Shown here piece by piece: positions 49,969-58,699 of a DNA stretch of 64,000 bases (position 1 is its first letter; each line of letters opens with the position of its first letter). A program made the position numbers and the translations under genes. The DNA is from Rhodovulum robiginosum (lineage in GTDB: Bacteria; Pseudomonadota; Alphaproteobacteria; Rhodobacterales; Rhodobacteraceae): NCBI RefSeq assembly GCF_003944755.1, contig NZ_RWGU01000045.1:118447-182446 (forward strand), in the 5' to 3' direction. Below the pieces are notes generated by a model. The model ran no database searches. It was not told where the DNA came from and saw nothing but the letters and a program-made list of their open reading frames with translations.

Positions 49969-51107
49969 AATACGCCACCGAGTTCCGCGACCCGAAGGCC
50001 GCGAAGGCCGTCCTCGCCCGGATCGCGGCTGTGGCCGACGAGATCGGCGCGACCCGTGCCGCCCCGGTTCATATCATGGAGATCTGCGGCGGCCATACCC
50101 ACGCGATTTTTCGCTACGGGCTGGACAAGCTGGTGCATGAGGGGATCGAATTCATCCACGGCCCAGGCTGCCCGGTCTGCGTGCTGCCGATGGCCCGTGT
50201 CGACGAGTGCGTGGAGATCGCCGAGCGGCCGGAGGTGGTCTTCACCACCTTCGGCGATGCGATGCGGGTACCCGGGACCAGGAAATCCCTGATGCAGGCC
50301 AAGGCCGACGGGGCCGATATCCGCATGGTCTATTCGCCGCTCGACGCGCTGGAACTGGCCCGCCGGAACCCCGACCGCGAGGTGGTGTTCTTTGGCCTGG
50401 GGTTCGAGACCACGACGCCCTCGACCGCGCTGGCGATCCAGCAGGCGGCACGCGAGGGGCTGGAAAATTTCAGCGTCTTCTGCAACCACATCACCGTGCC
50501 CGAGCCGATCAAGGCGCTGCTGGACGACCCGCATATGGTGCTGGACGGCTTTATCGGGCCGGGCCATGTCAGCATGGTGATCGGCACGCACCCCTATGAC
50601 TTTATCGCCCGCGACTACGCCAAGCCCATCGCGGTGGCCGGGTTCGAGCCGCTGGACCTTTTGCAGTCGGTGCTGATGGTGCTGGAACAGATCCGTGACG
50701 GGCGGGCCGAGGTCGAGAACCAGTATGCCCGCGTCGTGCCCGAGCATGGCAATCCGGTCAGCCTGGCCGCGATGGCCGATGTCTACGAACGCCGCCCGTC
50801 TTTCGAATGGCGGGGGCTGGGCGAGATCGACGCCTCGGGCCTGCGCATCCGGCCCGTCTATGCCGCCTATGATGCCGAGGAAAAATTCGGCGTGGGCTAT
50901 GCCGCCGGACCGCGCAATGTGGCCGAGCCCGAGGGCTGCGCCTGCGGCCAGGTGATGACCGGTCGGATCAAGCCGACCGCCTGCCCGCAATTCGGCCGCG
51001 GCTGCACGCCCGAGATGCCGCTGGGCGCGTTGATGGTGAGCTCCGAAGGCGCCTGCGCGGCCTATTGGCAATATGGCGGCGCCCGCGCGACGGAGGCGGC
51101 GGAGTGA
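49965..51107 (+). CDS. hypD: Hydrogenase maturation protein HypD
   Basis: Scaffold where Fe(CN)2CO is made, 380 residues. It has MEICGGHTHAIFRYGL with the catalytic Cys41, GPGCPVCVLP, and the TTFGDAMRVPG region. GFETTTPSTA and GPGHVSMVIG follow. The C-terminal 4Fe-4S ligands lie in CACGQVMTGRIKPTACPQFGRGCTP, seen as CPQFGRGCTP. It overlaps hypC by four bases and hypE by four. Confidence 0.98.
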   Translation: MKYATEFRDPKAAKAVLARIAAVADEIGATRAAPVHIMEICGGHTHAIFRYGLDKLVHEGIEFIHGPGCPVCVLPMARVDECVEIAERPEVVFTTFGDAMRVPGTRKSLMQAKADGADIRMVYSPLDALELARRNPDREVVFFGLGFETTTPSTALAIQQAAREGLENFSVFCNHITVPEPIKALLDDPHMVLDGFIGPGHVSMVIGTHPYDFIARDYAKPIAVAGFEPLDLLQSVLMVLEQIRDGRAEVENQYARVVPEHGNPVSLAAMADVYERRPSFEWRGLGEIDASGLRIRPVYAAYDAEEKFGVGYAAGPRNVAEPEGCACGQVMTGRIKPTACPQFGRGCTPEMPLGALMVSSEGACAAYWQYGGARATEAAE

Positions 51108-52147
51108 ACGACATGACCCGCCCCGCCCGCCTGCGCGACACCCGCGTGACGCTGTCCCATGGCGGCGGCGGCCGCGCGATGCGCGATCTGATCGACGAGG
51201 TCTTTACCTGTACCTTCCGCCCCGACGCAATGGAGGACCAGGCGCGGCTGCACGATGCCGCGCTGGCCGAGCCCGGCGCGCGGCTGGCCATGACCACGGA
51301 CAGTTTCGTCGTCACGCCGCTGGAGTTTCCCGGCGGCGATATCGGCAAGCTGGCGGTCTGCGGCACGGTCAACGACCTTGCCGTCGGCGGCGCGCGGCCG
51401 CTGTGGCTGTCGGCGGCCTTCATCATCGAGGAAGGCACCGAGGTCGCGCTGCTGCGCCGGGTCGTCGCCTCGATGGACCAAGAGGCACGCCTGGCCGGCG
51501 TGCGCATCGTCACCGGCGATACCAAGGTGGTGGGACGGGGCGCGGCCGACGGTCTGTTCGTCACCACGACGGGCGTGGGCGTGATCCCGCCCGGCCGCAA
51601 TATCGGGGCGGTCCATATCCGGCCCGGCGACGTGGCGATCGTCAACGGCGTGCTGGGCGATCACGGGGCAACAATCCTCGCCGCGCGGGGCGATCTGGCA
51701 CTCTCGACCGACCTGCGGTCGGATTGCCAGGGGCTGGGCCACCTGATGGAGGCGGTAATCGCCGCTGCGCCGGATACTCGCGCGGCCCGCGACGCGACAC
51801 GCGGCGGGCTGGCCTCGGCTTTGAACGAGATGGCCGAGGCCGCCGGGCTGGGCATCGAGATCGACGAAACCGCGCTGCCGCTGCGCACCGAGGTCACGGG
51901 CATGTGCGAGATCCTCGGCCTCGACCCGCTTTACCTGGCCAACGAGGGCACGCTTGTCGTGTTCGTTCCCGAGGATCAGGCCGAGGCGGCGCTTGCCGCC
52001 ATGCGCGCGCGCCCCGAGGGCAGCGGCGCGGCGATCATCGGCCGCGCACTCGACACGCATCCCGGCCAGGTGCGCATGCGCACGGCCTTTGGCGGCAGCC
52101 GCATCGTGGATATGCTGGTGGGCGAGCAGTTGCCGCGCATCTGCTGA
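51104..52147 (+). CDS. hypE: Hydrogenase maturation protein HypE
   Basis: It takes the carbamoyl group from HypF on its C-terminal cysteine and dehydrates it with ATP to a thiocyanate. It has 347 residues ending PRIC, the required terminal Cys. PurM-like motifs are LSHGGGGRAMRDLI, TDSFVVTPLEFPGGDIGKLAV (seen as FPGGDIGKLAV), TGDTKVVGRG and DATRGGLASALNEMA. The GTG at 51104 overlaps the hypD stop (GTGA) and has GGAGG upstream. An ATG at 51113 is nearly as good. It is the last gene of the cluster. Confidence 0.97.
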   Translation: MNDMTRPARLRDTRVTLSHGGGGRAMRDLIDEVFTCTFRPDAMEDQARLHDAALAEPGARLAMTTDSFVVTPLEFPGGDIGKLAVCGTVNDLAVGGARPLWLSAAFIIEEGTEVALLRRVVASMDQEARLAGVRIVTGDTKVVGRGAADGLFVTTTGVGVIPPGRNIGAVHIRPGDVAIVNGVLGDHGATILAARGDLALSTDLRSDCQGLGHLMEAVIAAAPDTRAARDATRGGLASALNEMAEAAGLGIEIDETALPLRTEVTGMCEILGLDPLYLANEGTLVVFVPEDQAEAALAAMRARPEGSGAAIIGRALDTHPGQVRMRTAFGGSRIVDMLVGEQLPRIC

Positions 52148-52175
52148 CGGCCGGGCGGGGCCGCCGCCCCGGCCG
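52148..52175. terminator. Hairpin between convergent hypE and trkH
   Basis: CGGCC (52148-52152) and GGCCG (52171-52175) flank GGGGC (52157-52161) and GCCCC (52166-52170) with a CGCC loop and a 4-base bulge. It starts at the base after the hypE stop. No T run follows. It could serve both converging transcripts. Confidence 0.5.
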
Positions 52176-52201
52176 CGCCCCAGCGTCCCGCGGTCGCGCC
52201 G

Positions 52202-53650
52202 TCACACCCGCCAGAACTGCAGCGTGAGCATCACGTAGACGGCCATCAGCTCCAGCCGGCCGATCAGCATCGCCGCGCTCATGATCCATTTCGCGGTGTC
52301 GTTCAGCCCGGCGAAATTGCCCGACGGGCCGATCTGGTCGCCCAGCCCCGGGCCGATATTGGCCAGCGTCGCCGCCGCCCCCGACAGCGCCGTTGTGGCA
52401 TCGAGCCCGGTCGCGCCCAAAAGCACGGTGATCGTGCCCAGCGTCACCACGAAATAGACGAAGAAGGACATCACCGAGGACAGCACCTCGTCATCCACCG
52501 GCCGGCCCTGGTAGCGCGGCTGGAAAAACCCGTGGGGGGCGTAGATCTTCTTGATCTGCACAAGGATCGCAGAGAACAGCAGCTGGTACCGAAAGATCTT
52601 GATCGAGCAGGAGGTCGAGCCGGCGCAGCCGCCGATCAGCCCGATGAAGAAGAACAGCACCACCGGGAAATTGCCCCATAGCTGGTAATCGACGCTGGAA
52701 TAGCCGGTGCCCGAGATGATCGAGGTCACGTTGAAGATGCCCTCGCGGAAGGCGCGCTCGTATTGGTCGCCATTGGCGATCACCCGGAACGCGGCGATCA
52801 CCAGCACGAAGACGGCAATGGTGGCAAGGTAGATATGGACCTGACTGTCGCGCAGCATCGGGCGCGCCTGTCCGGCCAGAAGCTGCACGTAGCGCACGAA
52901 AGGCAGGCTCGCCAGAATCATGAACACCGCGGCGACATATTCCGGCACGCCCTGGTAGAGCCCGAAAGACGCGTCATGGGTCGAAAAGCCCCCCGTGGCG
53001 ATCGTCGTCAGCGCATGGTTCAAAGCATCGAATGGCGGCAAGCCCACCGCGTTGTAGCTAAGCGCGCAGATCACCGTGAGGACGAGGTAGATCCACGAGA
53101 TATGCGAGGCGATTTCGACAGCCCTTGGCAGCACCTTGCCGCCGGTGTCGAACGCCTCGGACCGGAAGATCTGCATCCCGCCCACGCGCAGCTCGGGCAG
53201 GAACACCATCGCCACGACGATGATGCCGACCCCGCCGAACCATTGCAGCATCGAGCGCCACAGCAAAAGCCCCTGCGGCAGGCTGTCGAGCCCCGAAAAC
53301 ACCGTCGCCCCGGTGGTTGTCAGCCCCGACATCGCCTCGAAGAAGGCATCGACATAGCGCGCCTCGGTCGCGCCGAGCACGAAGGGCAGCGCGGCGAAGA
53401 CCGGCAGCGCCAGCCAGACGCCCGTGGTCAGCACGAAGGTTTGCTGGATCGACAGCCGGTCCTCGACCCCGTTGGCGCAGGCCAGCGCGATCAGCCCGCC
53501 CGAAAGCGTCGAGATCACCGCGGACTGGAAGAAGACGTCCCAATGGCCATTGCCCTGATAGATATCGAGCGCCATGGGCAGCAACATCGTCGCGCCCAAC
53601 ACGGCGACCAAAAGGCCGATGACATATCCCACGGGGCGCAGGTCGAACAT
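52202..53650 (-). CDS. trkH: Trk-type potassium uptake protein TrkH
   Basis: Potassium-translocating subunit, 482 residues, with about 10 membrane segments and four pore repeats. Filter-like loops are AMSGLTTTGATVFSG, TIATGGFSTHDASFG, SIISGTGYSSVDYQ, and TLANIGPGLGDQIGP, matching the TTGAT / TGGF / TGYS / NIGPG pattern. GGCAGSTSCSIKIFRY is also a family mark. TrkA partners are not nearby. It converges on the hydrogenase cluster and is 43 bases downstream of folE2. Confidence 0.94.
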   Translation of the reverse strand: MFDLRPVGYVIGLLVAVLGATMLLPMALDIYQGNGHWDVFFQSAVISTLSGGLIALACANGVEDRLSIQQTFVLTTGVWLALPVFAALPFVLGATEARYVDAFFEAMSGLTTTGATVFSGLDSLPQGLLLWRSMLQWFGGVGIIVVAMVFLPELRVGGMQIFRSEAFDTGGKVLPRAVEIASHISWIYLVLTVICALSYNAVGLPPFDALNHALTTIATGGFSTHDASFGLYQGVPEYVAAVFMILASLPFVRYVQLLAGQARPMLRDSQVHIYLATIAVFVLVIAAFRVIANGDQYERAFREGIFNVTSIISGTGYSSVDYQLWGNFPVVLFFFIGLIGGCAGSTSCSIKIFRYQLLFSAILVQIKKIYAPHGFFQPRYQGRPVDDEVLSSVMSFFVYFVVTLGTITVLLGATGLDATTALSGAAATLANIGPGLGDQIGPSGNFAGLNDTAKWIMSAAMLIGRLELMAVYVMLTLQFWRV

Positions 53651-53693
53651 GGGCGCAAGGCTTGGCCGGGCCGAGCGGGGCTGTCAAGCGGCC

Positions 53694-54797
53694 TCAGCCG
53701 GGGTGGACCAGCGTCGAGAAAAGCTTGGGGTCGAGGCTATCGGCCGCAAACGTCTCGCCTTCGGTCAACACGCTGACCGCGTCGTGGCTGTGCAGGCTTT
53801 CCTGGTGGCTGGCGATCACGCGGTAATCGCCGATCCGCGGGTCGCGCTGCAGCCCCTCGGAAAACAGCCGCGCGGCGTCTTCCACGAAGATCGGATTGGC
53901 GGCGTTGAGCTCGGCAAAGGCCTGTTCGTCCTCGCGCTTGACCATCACCTGGGTCTCGGTCGGCACCGCCGCGCGGCAGATGTCGATCAGATCCTCGAAC
54001 CACAGGCAGCCGGCGCCCGGCTCTTGCACCACGGAAATGCGTGCGACCGAGCGCTGCGAATGCGGCGTGGCCAGTTGGCCGCGCACCTGCCGGGCGTGTT
54101 CCGACAGTTCCAGCGAGCAGGGGCAGGTCGAGGAGTAGACATAGTCGAGATGCATGATCTTCTTGGCCACGCCGGCCTGTTCGACCAGCTCCAGCGCGAA
54201 ATCGTAGTACTGGAATCCGTCCAGCCCCGAGCGCAGCGCGCGCATCTTCATCGGGAAGGAAAACCGCATCATGATCCGCGCGTCGAAGCTTTCGAGATCG
54301 GACTTGTAGCTTTCCAGCGCCGCCTCGACCACCTCGAAGCTGAAGGTCCGTTCGGCATGGGCATAGAAGCTGCGCATGATGCGCGACATGTTGATGCCCT
54401 TCTTCTCGGCCTCCAGGCTGACCGTGCCGGTAACCGAGGTTTCCAGCGTCAAATCGCCGTTGTCGCGGGTATGGAAGCGGATCGGCAGGCGAAAGTTGGA
54501 AATGCCCACATGCTGGATTGCCCGCCTGGCGCCGCGGATCAGGCTGGCCGGGCCGTTCTGCAGGTCGGGCATCGACGCCTTGTAGGCCGCGTCAGCCTCG
54601 AAATCATGCGGGTAGGTGCGGCTGAGCGCTGGATAGTTCGACACCTCCTGCCCGGGCAGCAGGCGCGCCACCGCAGGGTCGAGCGTCGCCAGTTCGGCTG
54701 GTGTCACGCTGCCGGCCCAGTTGCGCAGCAGCGACAGGGCGCGCTCGGCCTCCTCGCGGGTCGGCTGACGTTCGATATCCCGGTTATGGATGTTCAT
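53694..54797 (-). CDS. folE2: GTP cyclohydrolase I type B (FolE2)
   Basis: It opens GTP to dihydroneopterin triphosphate, the first step of folate synthesis. It has 367 residues, the FolE2 size, and is unrelated in sequence to FolE1. The T-fold motifs are VGISNFRLPIRF, NMSRIMRSFYAHAE, and VYSSTCPCSLELSEH with the metal and catalytic cysteine. HSQRSVARISV also fits. FolE2 can use metals other than zinc. The start at 54797 is preceded by GAGGGG. It complements the folB/folP genes near 22 kb. Confidence 0.95.
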   Translation of the reverse strand: MNIHNRDIERQPTREEAERALSLLRNWAGSVTPAELATLDPAVARLLPGQEVSNYPALSRTYPHDFEADAAYKASMPDLQNGPASLIRGARRAIQHVGISNFRLPIRFHTRDNGDLTLETSVTGTVSLEAEKKGINMSRIMRSFYAHAERTFSFEVVEAALESYKSDLESFDARIMMRFSFPMKMRALRSGLDGFQYYDFALELVEQAGVAKKIMHLDYVYSSTCPCSLELSEHARQVRGQLATPHSQRSVARISVVQEPGAGCLWFEDLIDICRAAVPTETQVMVKREDEQAFAELNAANPIFVEDAARLFSEGLQRDPRIGDYRVIASHQESLHSHDAVSVLTEGETFAADSLDPKLFSTLVHPG

Positions 54798-54894
54798 CGG
54801 GTTTCCCCTCCGCGTGCTTTCACCGGAGTAATAAATGGGGGCGCGGCGGGACTTGTCCAACTTTTTCGCCTTGCGCTCGCGCGGCGGCGCGCCG

Positions 54895-56064
54895 TCAGAT
54901 CATTTCCAACGCGCGGGTCAGGTCGTCCAGAAGGTCGCCGGAATCCTCTAACCCGACGCTCAGCCGGATCAGCCCGTCGGTGATCCCCAGCGCTGCGCGC
55001 CGTTCGGGCGTCAGGCGCTGGTGGGTGGTCGTCGCGGGATGCGTGGCTATGCTTTTCGCGTCGCCCAGATTGTTGGAAATCGTCCAGATGCGCAGCGCGT
55101 CGAGCAGGCGGAAAGCGGCATCCTTGCCGGCCGCCACGTCGATCGCCACCATCGTGCCGCCCTCCGGCATGAGCCCGTGCTGGGGGTGCGCCGGCAGGCC
55201 GGGATAGATCACCCGCGCGAGCCGCGCGTCCCCGTCGAGCCCCTCGGAAATAGCCTGCGCCGAGGCGGCCTGCGCCCTCACGCGCAGATCGATCGTCTCC
55301 AGCCCTTTCAGCATGACCCAGGCATTGAATGGGCTCATGGCGCCGCCGGTATGCTTCATGTAGGTCTCGACCGGGCCGCGGATCGCCTCGCGCGGGCCAA
55401 GGATCGCCCCGCCCAGACATCGCCCCTGCCCGTCGATATGCTTGGTGGCCGAGTAGACCACCAGATCGGCCCCCTGCGCGACCGCCTGCGAGTAAACCGG
55501 TGTCGCAAAGACGTTGTCGACGATCACCAGCGCGCCCGCGGCATGGGCGATGCGGGCGACGGCGGCGGTGTCGATCACCTCGAGCGTCGGGTTCGAGACG
55601 GTCTCGTAGAACACCGCCCGCGTCCCGGCGGTGACGGCCCGTTCCCACTGAGACAGGTCGGTGCCATCGACGAAGACGACCTCGACGCCGAACCGCGGCA
55701 GCACGTCTTCGAGAATGTAGAGGCACGAGCCGAAAAGGGCGCGGGCCGCGACCACGCGGTCGCCCGCCTTGAGAAACGCCATCAGCGCCCCGTTGACCGC
55801 CGCCATGCCCGAGGCGGTGGCAAATCCCGCCTCGGTGCCCTCGAGCGCGGCAAGCCGGTCTTCGAACATCGCCACTGTCGGGTTGCCGTAGCGGGCATAG
55901 ACGAACTCGTCCTCGCCGGCTTCGACAAATCGCGCCTCGGCCGCCTCGGCGCTTTCGTAGGCAAAGCCTTGAGTGAGGAAAAGCGCCTCGGACATCTCGC
56001 CATAGCCGCTGCGGCGGGTGCCGGCATGGACCATCCGGGTCCGGCTCTTCCAGTTCTCGCTCAT
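54895..56064 (-). CDS. metZ: O-succinylhomoserine sulfhydrylase
   Basis: PLP enzyme of the Cys/Met metabolism class, 389 residues, joining sulfide to an activated homoserine to give homocysteine. It has FVYARYGNPTV, ETVSNPTLEVIDTAA, VDNVFATPV, the PLP lysine in YSATKHIDGQGR, and LSVGLEDSGDLLDDL. The start at 56064 gives MSENWKSRT. The SAM-II riboswitch and terminator upstream show methionine-level control. O-acetylhomoserine use cannot be excluded from sequence alone. Confidence 0.93.
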   Translation of the reverse strand: MSENWKSRTRMVHAGTRRSGYGEMSEALFLTQGFAYESAEAAEARFVEAGEDEFVYARYGNPTVAMFEDRLAALEGTEAGFATASGMAAVNGALMAFLKAGDRVVAARALFGSCLYILEDVLPRFGVEVVFVDGTDLSQWERAVTAGTRAVFYETVSNPTLEVIDTAAVARIAHAAGALVIVDNVFATPVYSQAVAQGADLVVYSATKHIDGQGRCLGGAILGPREAIRGPVETYMKHTGGAMSPFNAWVMLKGLETIDLRVRAQAASAQAISEGLDGDARLARVIYPGLPAHPQHGLMPEGGTMVAIDVAAGKDAAFRLLDALRIWTISNNLGDAKSIATHPATTTHQRLTPERRAALGITDGLIRLSVGLEDSGDLLDDLTRALEMI

Positions 56065-56092
56065 GCCATGCGCCCCCTGGTTTCGCGCAAAG

Positions 56093-56128
56093 AAAAACCC
56101 CCGCCCGTCCACCAGACGCCGGGGGTTT
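56093..56128 (-). terminator. Intrinsic terminator between SAM-II and metZ
   Basis: On the minus strand AAACCCCCG and CGGGGGTTT form a 9-bp stem around a 17-base loop that itself can pair GTC with GAC. A T run (GGGGGTTTTTCTTT) follows. It lies about 30 bases before the metZ ATG and 11 bases after the riboswitch core, placing it as the expression platform. Confidence 0.85.
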
Positions 56129-56139
56129 CATCGCCCTGA

Positions 56140-56193
56140 CCTCTTTAGCGGCATGTTTAACGTGGCCCGCAATCCGGTGAACAAATCGCCACG
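56140..56193 (-). promoter_or_regulatory. SAM-II riboswitch
   Basis: On the minus strand CGTGG and CCACG form stem P1 around GATTTG..CCGGATTGC. The conserved pseudoknot side reads CCACGTTAAACA then GCTAAAGAGG. These match the SAM-II (metA element) consensus of alphaproteobacteria. It binds S-adenosylmethionine and should turn metZ off. Confidence 0.88.
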
Positions 56194-56202
56194 ATGGCGG
56201 CA

Positions 56203-56232
56203 GCAATAGCCGCGGCGCCCTGTGGCCGTCAA
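56203..56232 (-). promoter_or_regulatory. Sigma-70-type promoter of metZ
   Basis: On the minus strand TTGACG (56227-56232) and TATTGC (56203-56208) are spaced by 18 bases. The riboswitch core begins 9 bases after the -10, a suitable distance for the transcript start. Confidence 0.6.
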
Positions 56233-56330
56233 GCCGCGTCACGCACCTGTAACACGGGTTTCACGCATCTGTCGTATGCACCCCCTATTCGCTTCCACAA
56301 CATCTAGTGGAATCCGCTGGAAGCAGCCCA

Positions 56331-57278
56331 ATGCCCCTTCTGCAGGTGAATGCCGCCGGAACGACCGTCTCGCCCGCAGCCGCGGCGACGACGCTGGCCG
56401 GCGCGCTGGACGCCGCGTTGGCCGGCCTGCCCGACCACGCCCCGGCGGTGGTGCTGCTGCATGGCTACAGGTTCTCGCCCAGCGACCCCGACCACAGCCC
56501 GCACAGCCACATCCTGTCGCTCACCCCCGAGCGCGACTGCTGGAAGGCCGTGTCCTGGCCCCGCGCGCTGGGTTTTTCCGGCGCGCCCAGCGGCGAGGGG
56601 CTGTGCCTGGCCTTCGGGTGGGAAGCGCGCGGCACGATCTGGCAGGCCTATGGCGAGGCCGCGCGCGCGGGCCGCGCGCTGGCCGCACTGGTGGACGAGA
56701 TCCGCGCCCGCCGCCCCGGCCGGCCCGTGCATATCCTGGCCCATTCGCTGGGCGCGCGCGTGGCGCTGTCGGCCATGCCGCACCTGGCCGAGGGGGCGCT
56801 CGGGCGTATCGTCCTGATGACGCCCGCCGAATTCGCCAGCCGCGCCGAGGCGGCGCTCGACACCCCCGCCGCCCGCGCGGCGCAGGTCCTGAACGTCACC
56901 AGCCGAGAGAACGACCTCTACGATTTCCTGCTGGAAAGCCTGGTGGCCCCGCAGCGCCCGCGCGACCATACCCTTGGCCACGGGTTGGCCGGGTCGCGCC
57001 CGGGCTGGGTGGACATCCAGATCGACCATGCCGAAACGCTGGCCGCACTGCGCCGCCTGGGTTTCGACATCGCGCAGCCGGCGCGCCGGGTCTGTCACTG
57101 GAGCCCCTATATCCGCCCGGGCATGTTCGACCTCTACGCCGCGCTCATTCGCGGCGCCCTGCCCTTCGAGATGCTGCGCGCGGCCCTGCCCGAGGCCAAG
57201 AGCCGGCGCTGGTCACGGCTTCTTGCACCGCCGCGACCCGTGCGCCCCTTGCCGTTTTTCGGAAACGCCGCATCCTGA
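56331..57278 (+). CDS. Alpha/beta hydrolase-fold protein
   Basis: A soluble hydrolase-fold protein of 315 residues. AVVLLHGYRFSP supplies the oxyanion strand with the HG motif. The nucleophile elbow is ILAHSLGARVAL (about 150) with the G/A-x-S-x-G pattern. A histidine late in the chain is likely in DIQIDHAETL or VCHWSPYIR. The segment LNVTSRENDLYDFLLESLV after it resembles DUF900-like esterases. The substrate is unknown. The start at 56331 was preferred over an in-frame ATG eight codons upstream. It is divergent from metZ. Confidence 0.8.
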   Translation: MPLLQVNAAGTTVSPAAAATTLAGALDAALAGLPDHAPAVVLLHGYRFSPSDPDHSPHSHILSLTPERDCWKAVSWPRALGFSGAPSGEGLCLAFGWEARGTIWQAYGEAARAGRALAALVDEIRARRPGRPVHILAHSLGARVALSAMPHLAEGALGRIVLMTPAEFASRAEAALDTPAARAAQVLNVTSRENDLYDFLLESLVAPQRPRDHTLGHGLAGSRPGWVDIQIDHAETLAALRRLGFDIAQPARRVCHWSPYIRPGMFDLYAALIRGALPFEMLRAALPEAKSRRWSRLLAPPRPVRPLPFFGNAAS

Positions 57279-57300
57279 GCCCGCAAAAAAGGGGATCAGC

Positions 57301-58005
57301 ATGTCAAACGAGATCGAGCTTTACTACTGGCCGACGCCGAACGGCTGGAAGATCGCCATAGCACTGGAGGAAATGGGGCTGCCCTACACCGTGCGGCTGG
57401 TCGATATCGGCGCGGGCGACCAGTACGACCCCGCGTATCAGAAGATCAACCCCAACGGCCGGATGCCGGCCATCATCGACCCGGACGGGCCGGGCGGCGC
57501 GCCGATTTCGATCTTCGAATCCGGCGCGATCCTGATGTATCTGTCCCGCAAGACCGGCCTCTTTCAAGGGCGGACCGAGCGCGAGCGGATCGCCGTCGAA
57601 GAATGGCTGATGTGGCAGATGGCCGGCGTCGGCCCGATGGCCGGCCAGGCGCATCACTTTCTGAAATACGCCCCCGCGATGGACCCGCCCCACGACCTGC
57701 CCTACGCCAAGAACCGCTACCGGGCCGAAACCGGGCGGCTTTACCGGGTGCTCGACGGCCAGTTGGCGGCCAACCGCTACGTGGCGGGCGATTTCTATTC
57801 GATCGCCGACATGGCGGTCTGGCCCTGGGCCTCGCTCTGGAAGGGTCAGGAGCAGAGCATGGACGACAAGCCCAACATGGCGCGCTGGCTGGAAGAGATG
57901 GCCGCGCGGCCGGGCGTGCAGCGGGGCCGCGCGCTTCATTCCGAGAAACGCGGCGATTTCAGCAAGGACCGCGCGGCGCAGGCGGCGCTGTTCAAGCAGG
58001 CCTGA
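57301..58005 (+). CDS. Glutathione S-transferase family protein (YfcG/Ure2 type)
   Basis: A protein of 234 residues with a thioredoxin-like N-domain and helical C-domain. The glutathione region is WPTPNGWKIAIALEEMGLPY, and KINPNGRMPAIIDPD supplies the cis-proline loop. IFESGAILMYLSRK gives the ES motif. The C-domain has QMAGVGPMAGQAHHFLKYAP, RYVAGDFYSIADMAVWPW. This is the nu-class or YfcG-like pattern, often a disulfide reductase. It lies 22 bases behind the hydrolase gene in the same orientation. Confidence 0.93.
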   Translation: MSNEIELYYWPTPNGWKIAIALEEMGLPYTVRLVDIGAGDQYDPAYQKINPNGRMPAIIDPDGPGGAPISIFESGAILMYLSRKTGLFQGRTERERIAVEEWLMWQMAGVGPMAGQAHHFLKYAPAMDPPHDLPYAKNRYRAETGRLYRVLDGQLAANRYVAGDFYSIADMAVWPWASLWKGQEQSMDDKPNMARWLEEMAARPGVQRGRALHSEKRGDFSKDRAAQAALFKQA

Positions 58006-58023
58006 GCCGCGCGGCGCGCAAAG

Positions 58024-58070
58024 GTCTTGACGCAAGACGGGTGCCAAGGATCTTGGTTCAAGATCCTTGG
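58024..58070. terminator. Two tandem hairpins between convergent genes
   Basis: GTCTTG-ACG-CAAGAC (58024-58038) is followed by CCAAGGATCTTG-GTT-CAAGATCCTTGG (58044-58070), a perfect 12-bp stem with a 3-base loop. They fill the gap between the plus-strand glutathione transferase gene and minus-strand yciB. Being symmetrical they can serve both directions. The CAAGA core is shared by the two hairpins. Confidence 0.6.
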
Positions 58071-58077
58071 GACAGGC

Positions 58078-58686
58078 TCAGCCGTCCTTGTTCTCGTCGG
58101 TGCTGTATTTCTGGAACAGCCCGCCTTGGGTCATGAAAAAGACGAAGATCGCGATGGTCAGCCCGAAGGTCTTGAAATTCACCCACATGTCGGTCGACAT
58201 CGTGCGCCAGATCACCTCGTTCAACACGGCGAGCCCTGCGAAGAAGGCGGCCAGCCGCCGCGTCAGGACCATCCAGCCCTCGCGCTTCAGCGGCATCATC
58301 CCTTCCATCACGAACTGCAGGTAAGACTGCCCGCGCAAGAGCCCCACCCCCAGGATGCCCGCGAACAGCGTATAGATGATCGTGGGCTTCATCTTGAAGA
58401 ACCGGTCATCGTTCAGCCAGACCGTCAGCCCGCCGAACACCACGACCAGCACGGCGGTGGCGATCTGCATTTTCGAGACATGTCCCGAAAGTGCCCAGAG
58501 CACCCCGGTGGTGACCAGGATCAGCGGGATGAAGCCCGCGGTGACCAGGATGAAGCCTTCGTATTCCATTCCCCCGATCACGAAGGTCCGCTCGCGCAGC
58601 ATGAGGTAGGCGACGAAGAACGCCGCCACCGGCCCCAGCTCGAGCGCCGATTTCAGGATCGGGTTGATCGGTTTCTTCTCGGCCAT
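58078..58686 (-). CDS. yciB: Inner-membrane septation protein YciB (IspZ family)
   Basis: A membrane protein of 202 residues with five or six membrane segments. The family pattern is clear: LKSALELGPVAAFFVAYL at the N-terminus, FGGLTVWLNDDRFFKMKPTIIYTLFAG in the middle (seen as NDDRFFKMKPTIIYTLFA), and RRLAAFFAGLAVLNEVIWR, MWVNFKTFGL near the end. It is linked to cell-envelope integrity and septation. The start at 58686 gives MAEKKPINPILK. It lies 13 bases downstream of the DMT transporter gene. Confidence 0.93.
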   Translation of the reverse strand: MAEKKPINPILKSALELGPVAAFFVAYLMLRERTFVIGGMEYEGFILVTAGFIPLILVTTGVLWALSGHVSKMQIATAVLVVVFGGLTVWLNDDRFFKMKPTIIYTLFAGILGVGLLRGQSYLQFVMEGMMPLKREGWMVLTRRLAAFFAGLAVLNEVIWRTMSTDMWVNFKTFGLTIAIFVFFMTQGGLFQKYSTDENKDG

Positions 58687-58699
58687 GCGACAGCCCCCT

